This document shows, one piece after another, positions 62,565 to 64,000 of a DNA stretch of 64,000 bases. Where the stretch lies: NCBI GenBank assembly GCA_963703565.1, contig CAVPEW010000075.1, forward strand, positions 80,428 to 144,427. The letters are read 5' to 3'. Source of the DNA: CAVPEW01 sp963703565. GTDB lineage: Bacteria; Actinomycetota; Acidimicrobiia; Acidimicrobiales; VFJN01. The first letter of the stretch is position 1; every line of letters begins with the position of its first letter. The notes beneath the pieces were generated by a model. That model made no database searches and was not told the DNA's origin. It saw only the letters and a program-made list of their open reading frames with translations. The position numbers and the translations under genes were made by a program.

Positions 62565-63568
62565 TCCCTCAACATCCCGGCGGCCTCCAGACGGTCGGCT
62601 CCTCCAAGGTCCTGCAGATCCCAGATCTGTTGTGTCGGATCGGCGAGGGGAACGTCGACGCCGTCGATGTCGGCGACGAGCAGGTTCGTCGGGAACACCG
62701 ACGCATCGTCGGGAGTGCGAATGATCACGTTCGCGTCGTGGCGGCCCTGCGCATCTACGACACCGAGGCGGTCGAGGTCGAGGAGCTGACGGGCGTAGAG
62801 GATCACCACGCTGGGACGTCGCCAGGCGAGCAGCAGGTCAGGTCCCACATCGGCCGACACCACGAGCGACCTCTCGTCGGCTTGCTGCGCGGCGCGCGCT
62901 GCGACCTCGTTCGGCGGGTCGAGGCTGTACAGGTAGCGCTCCGACCCCCCAGGGCCGCGGTACTCGGACAGGAAGCGGTCGAGCAGTGCCTCGCGATCGG
63001 GCAACCATCGCCCCTCCGGGCTACGGGCGACGAGATCAAGCTCGAGCAACCTGCGCAGGACCTGCGATGCGCGCGGCTGCGACACGCCAACCTGGTTCGC
63101 AAGTGCGCTGGCACCCGGCTCGTCGTTCGTTCCGCGCGGGAACCCGATGAGCGTACGGATGATGGCGAGACTCCCAGATCCCTGCGGCAGGCGGCTCGCC
63201 TTGACACGCGGTCGGGTGATCGTCGAACGCTGGCGAAGCACGAGGTTGTCGGCTCGAAGGTCGAAGTTGCCGGCGGCGTCGGCCCAGGACCAGCCGGCTT
63301 GCGTCAGCGCAGAGCCGAGTGGCTCAGACACGAAGGGCACGACAAGCATCGGTGTCCCAACTCCGGCGAGCGACTTCTGGATCGGCTGAAGCTTGATCAG
63401 CTCATTCGGGTACGGCGCTCGGCGCCTCTCCTCCACCGCGAACGTGGCGCGCGCCTTGCCGAGTGCCAGGTCCAGTATGGCGTCGACCTGCCGGTCGTGG
63501 ACCCGTCGCTCGCTCTTGACCCGGCGCACGCTGGCGCCTGCAGCTTCAAGAGCGGGGAGCACAGTCAT
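62543..63568 (-). CDS. abiEi: AbiEi-type antitoxin / autorepressor
   Basis: Antitoxin partner, about 341 residues. It has an N-terminal domain of unknown fold, a winged helix in the middle (ASALANQVGVSQPRASQVLRRL, about 155-176) and a C-terminal domain (LVVSADVGPDLLLAWRRP to WDLQDLGGADRLEAA), which is consistent with the antitoxin/antitoxin-repressor class. GTG at 63574 or ATG at 63568 are possible starts; both lie within a repeat operator, which suggests repression by AbiEi itself. It is first in the operon. Confidence 0.78.
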   Translation of the reverse strand: MTVLPALEAAGASVRRVKSERRVHDRQVDAILDLALGKARATFAVEERRRAPYPNELIKLQPIQKSLAGVGTPMLVVPFVSEPLGSALTQAGWSWADAAGNFDLRADNLVLRQRSTITRPRVKASRLPQGSGSLAIIRTLIGFPRGTNDEPGASALANQVGVSQPRASQVLRRLLELDLVARSPEGRWLPDREALLDRFLSEYRGPGGSERYLYSLDPPNEVAARAAQQADERSLVVSADVGPDLLLAWRRPSVVILYARQLLDLDRLGVVDAQGRHDANVIIRTPDDASVFPTNLLVADIDGVDVPLADPTQQIWDLQDLGGADRLEAAGMLREWLLNRP

Positions 63569-63602
63569 AAGCACGAGTCACAGCATAAGCACTGTGCTTA
63601 TG
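63566..63602. promoter_or_regulatory. CATAAGCAC repeat operator of the abiE operon
   Basis: CATAAGCAC occurs at 63566-63574 and 63584-63592, and its reverse complement at 63594-63602. The last two form a perfect 19-base palindrome, CATAAGCAC-T-GTGCTTATG. The first copy overlaps the start-codon region (GTG CTT ATG). AbiEi antitoxins are known to repress their operon by binding inverted repeats, so this is a probable operator. Confidence 0.7.
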
Positions 63603-63640
63603 GATGGCAACAGGCTAATGACTCGGCCTGGGCGCTTCTA

Positions 63641-63709
63641 CGAAGTGGTGCCTGGATCGCCCGCGAAGTGGTGCCTGGACCGGCCGCGAAGTGGTGGCTG
63701 GACCGGCCG
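63641..63709. repeat. Three tandem 23-base repeats
   Basis: Units at 63641-63663, 63664-63686 and 63687-63709, each beginning CGAAGTGGTG and exactly 23 bases apart, with only a few differences in the third quarter. They lie in the 124 bases between abiEi (upstream side) and the end of the pRiA4b ORF-3-like gene. They could be protein-binding iterons or remnants of a repeat. Confidence 0.75.
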
Positions 63710-63726
63710 CGGGTGACGGGCCCGAG

Positions 63727-64000
63727 CTACGCCTCGTCGTCGAACGTGGCGAGCCGGCCGTTGCGGAGGTTGTCCTCGAACTCGCTCGGATCGAACGTCT
63801 CGGGATCAAACGGTCGGTCGAGCCACTCGCGTCGCTCGTGGTGCTCGGGATGGGTCGGGTTGGCGAGGATCTCGAGCAGTTCGCGATAGCCCCACGTGCC
63901 GCCGCAGTCCTCTGGCGGGCAGGCGCGCCGACCGGCGATGCACGCCGGAACGGTGGGGGCGCTGTTGGCGGGCAGCACCTTCTCGACCGTGATCTTGTGG
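63727..64000 (-). CDS. Plasmid pRiA4b ORF-3-like family protein, 5' part outside window
   Basis: The last 90 residues of a minus-strand gene that continues past the right edge. The sequence CIAGRRACPPEDCGGTWGY, then LLEILANPTHPEHHERREWL and FDPETFDPSEFEDNLR are the C-terminal signature of the pRiA4b ORF-3 (PRiA4_ORF3) family, often found on plasmids, integrative elements and with transposons in actinobacteria. Its role is not established. TAG at 63727-63729. Confidence 0.85.
   Translation of the reverse strand, partial: HKITVEKVLPANSAPTVPACIAGRRACPPEDCGGTWGYRELLEILANPTHPEHHERREWLDRPFDPETFDPSEFEDNLRNGRLATFDDEA

Larger units (their letters stand above)
53599..64000. mobile_element. Integrative (mobilisable/conjugative) element, left part
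   Basis: From tRNA-Leu to the right edge the gene content changes from core cell-wall functions to tyrosine integrase, XRE regulator, excisionase-like HTH protein, MobF relaxase, AbiE toxin-antitoxin and a plasmid-type ORF. This is the layout of an actinobacterial integrative element inserted at a tRNA. The right end and any transfer-apparatus genes lie outside the window. Base composition stays high-GC, but 53.9-55.8 kb is visibly less GC-rich than its neighbours, suggesting a separate origin. Confidence 0.8.

Noticed and set aside
63641..63709. Tandem repeats as a CRISPR array
   Set aside because: The units are directly adjacent with no spacers and no cas genes are present.

Overview
The window is high-GC DNA, densely packed on both strands with many GTG starts and 1- or 4-base gene overlaps. 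It comes from an actinobacterium: it carries an mce operon with two yrbE genes, crgA, a PhoP-like two-component pair, and the fhaA-fhaB-pstP-ftsW/rodA-pbpA-pknB cluster. The amount of CoA-linked lipid and steroid-type catabolism suggests a class such as Acidimicrobiia. That placement is inference, not a database result.

Positions 1-27,640 are a lipid import and catabolism region. At the left edge are a hotdog thioesterase (cut by the edge) and an aldehyde dehydrogenase. They are followed by a head-to-head pair of Mce-associated membrane proteins and a complete yrbEA-yrbEB-mceABCDEF operon on the minus strand (12,169 down to 3,406). Upstream lie a DUF35 / thiolase-like pair, a short-chain dehydrogenase, an acyl-CoA ligase / P450 / thioesterase run, an ABC1 (UbiB-like) kinase, a nitronate monooxygenase, a DUF445 membrane protein, a zinc alcohol dehydrogenase / LLM monooxygenase pair, a TetR regulator, a VOC protein, a flavin reductase and a quinone oxidoreductase. 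Mce proteins would import a hydrophobic substrate and the CoA enzymes would degrade it.

Positions 27,649-46,189 hold signalling and mixed genes. There is an operon of SpoIIE-type response regulator, CHASE3-type kinase and small response regulator. Divergent from it is a PhoP-PhoR-like pair with a perfect TCACAGC-N4-TCACAGC box in front. Then come a second DUF35 / thiolase-like pair, an MMPL transporter, a secreted repeat protein, a PPOX-type protein, a cold-shock protein, a GAF histidine kinase, a complete thiolase, a zinc-ribbon protein, CrgA, Ppx/GppA and a TrpG/PabA amidotransferase.

Positions 46,222-53,423 hold the cell-wall growth and phospho-signalling cluster: FHA proteins, PP2C phosphatase, FtsW/RodA, PBP and the PASTA kinase PknB.

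A tRNA-Leu(CAG) at 53,515-53,598 marks the left end of an integrative element that runs past the right edge. It carries a small unknown gene, an AlbA/Schlafen-GHKL-winged-helix protein, a tyrosine integrase, an XRE regulator, an excisionase-like HTH protein, a winged-helix protein, a MobF (TrwC/TraI) relaxase, an AbiEi/AbiEii toxin-antitoxin pair and the end of a pRiA4b ORF-3-like gene.

The most unusual observation cuts across these regions. Eight genes are each interrupted by a single extra base, and in all eight the extra base falls inside what would otherwise be a GAGCTC hexamer. This points either to a systematic sequencing or base-calling error at a modified motif, or to a real mutational process aimed at that motif. 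The affected genes (mceF, mceD, the SDR, the nitronate monooxygenase, the GAF kinase, the zinc-ribbon gene, fhaB and the AlbA gene) are annotated here as single genes. No gap between genes exceeds about 300 bases.
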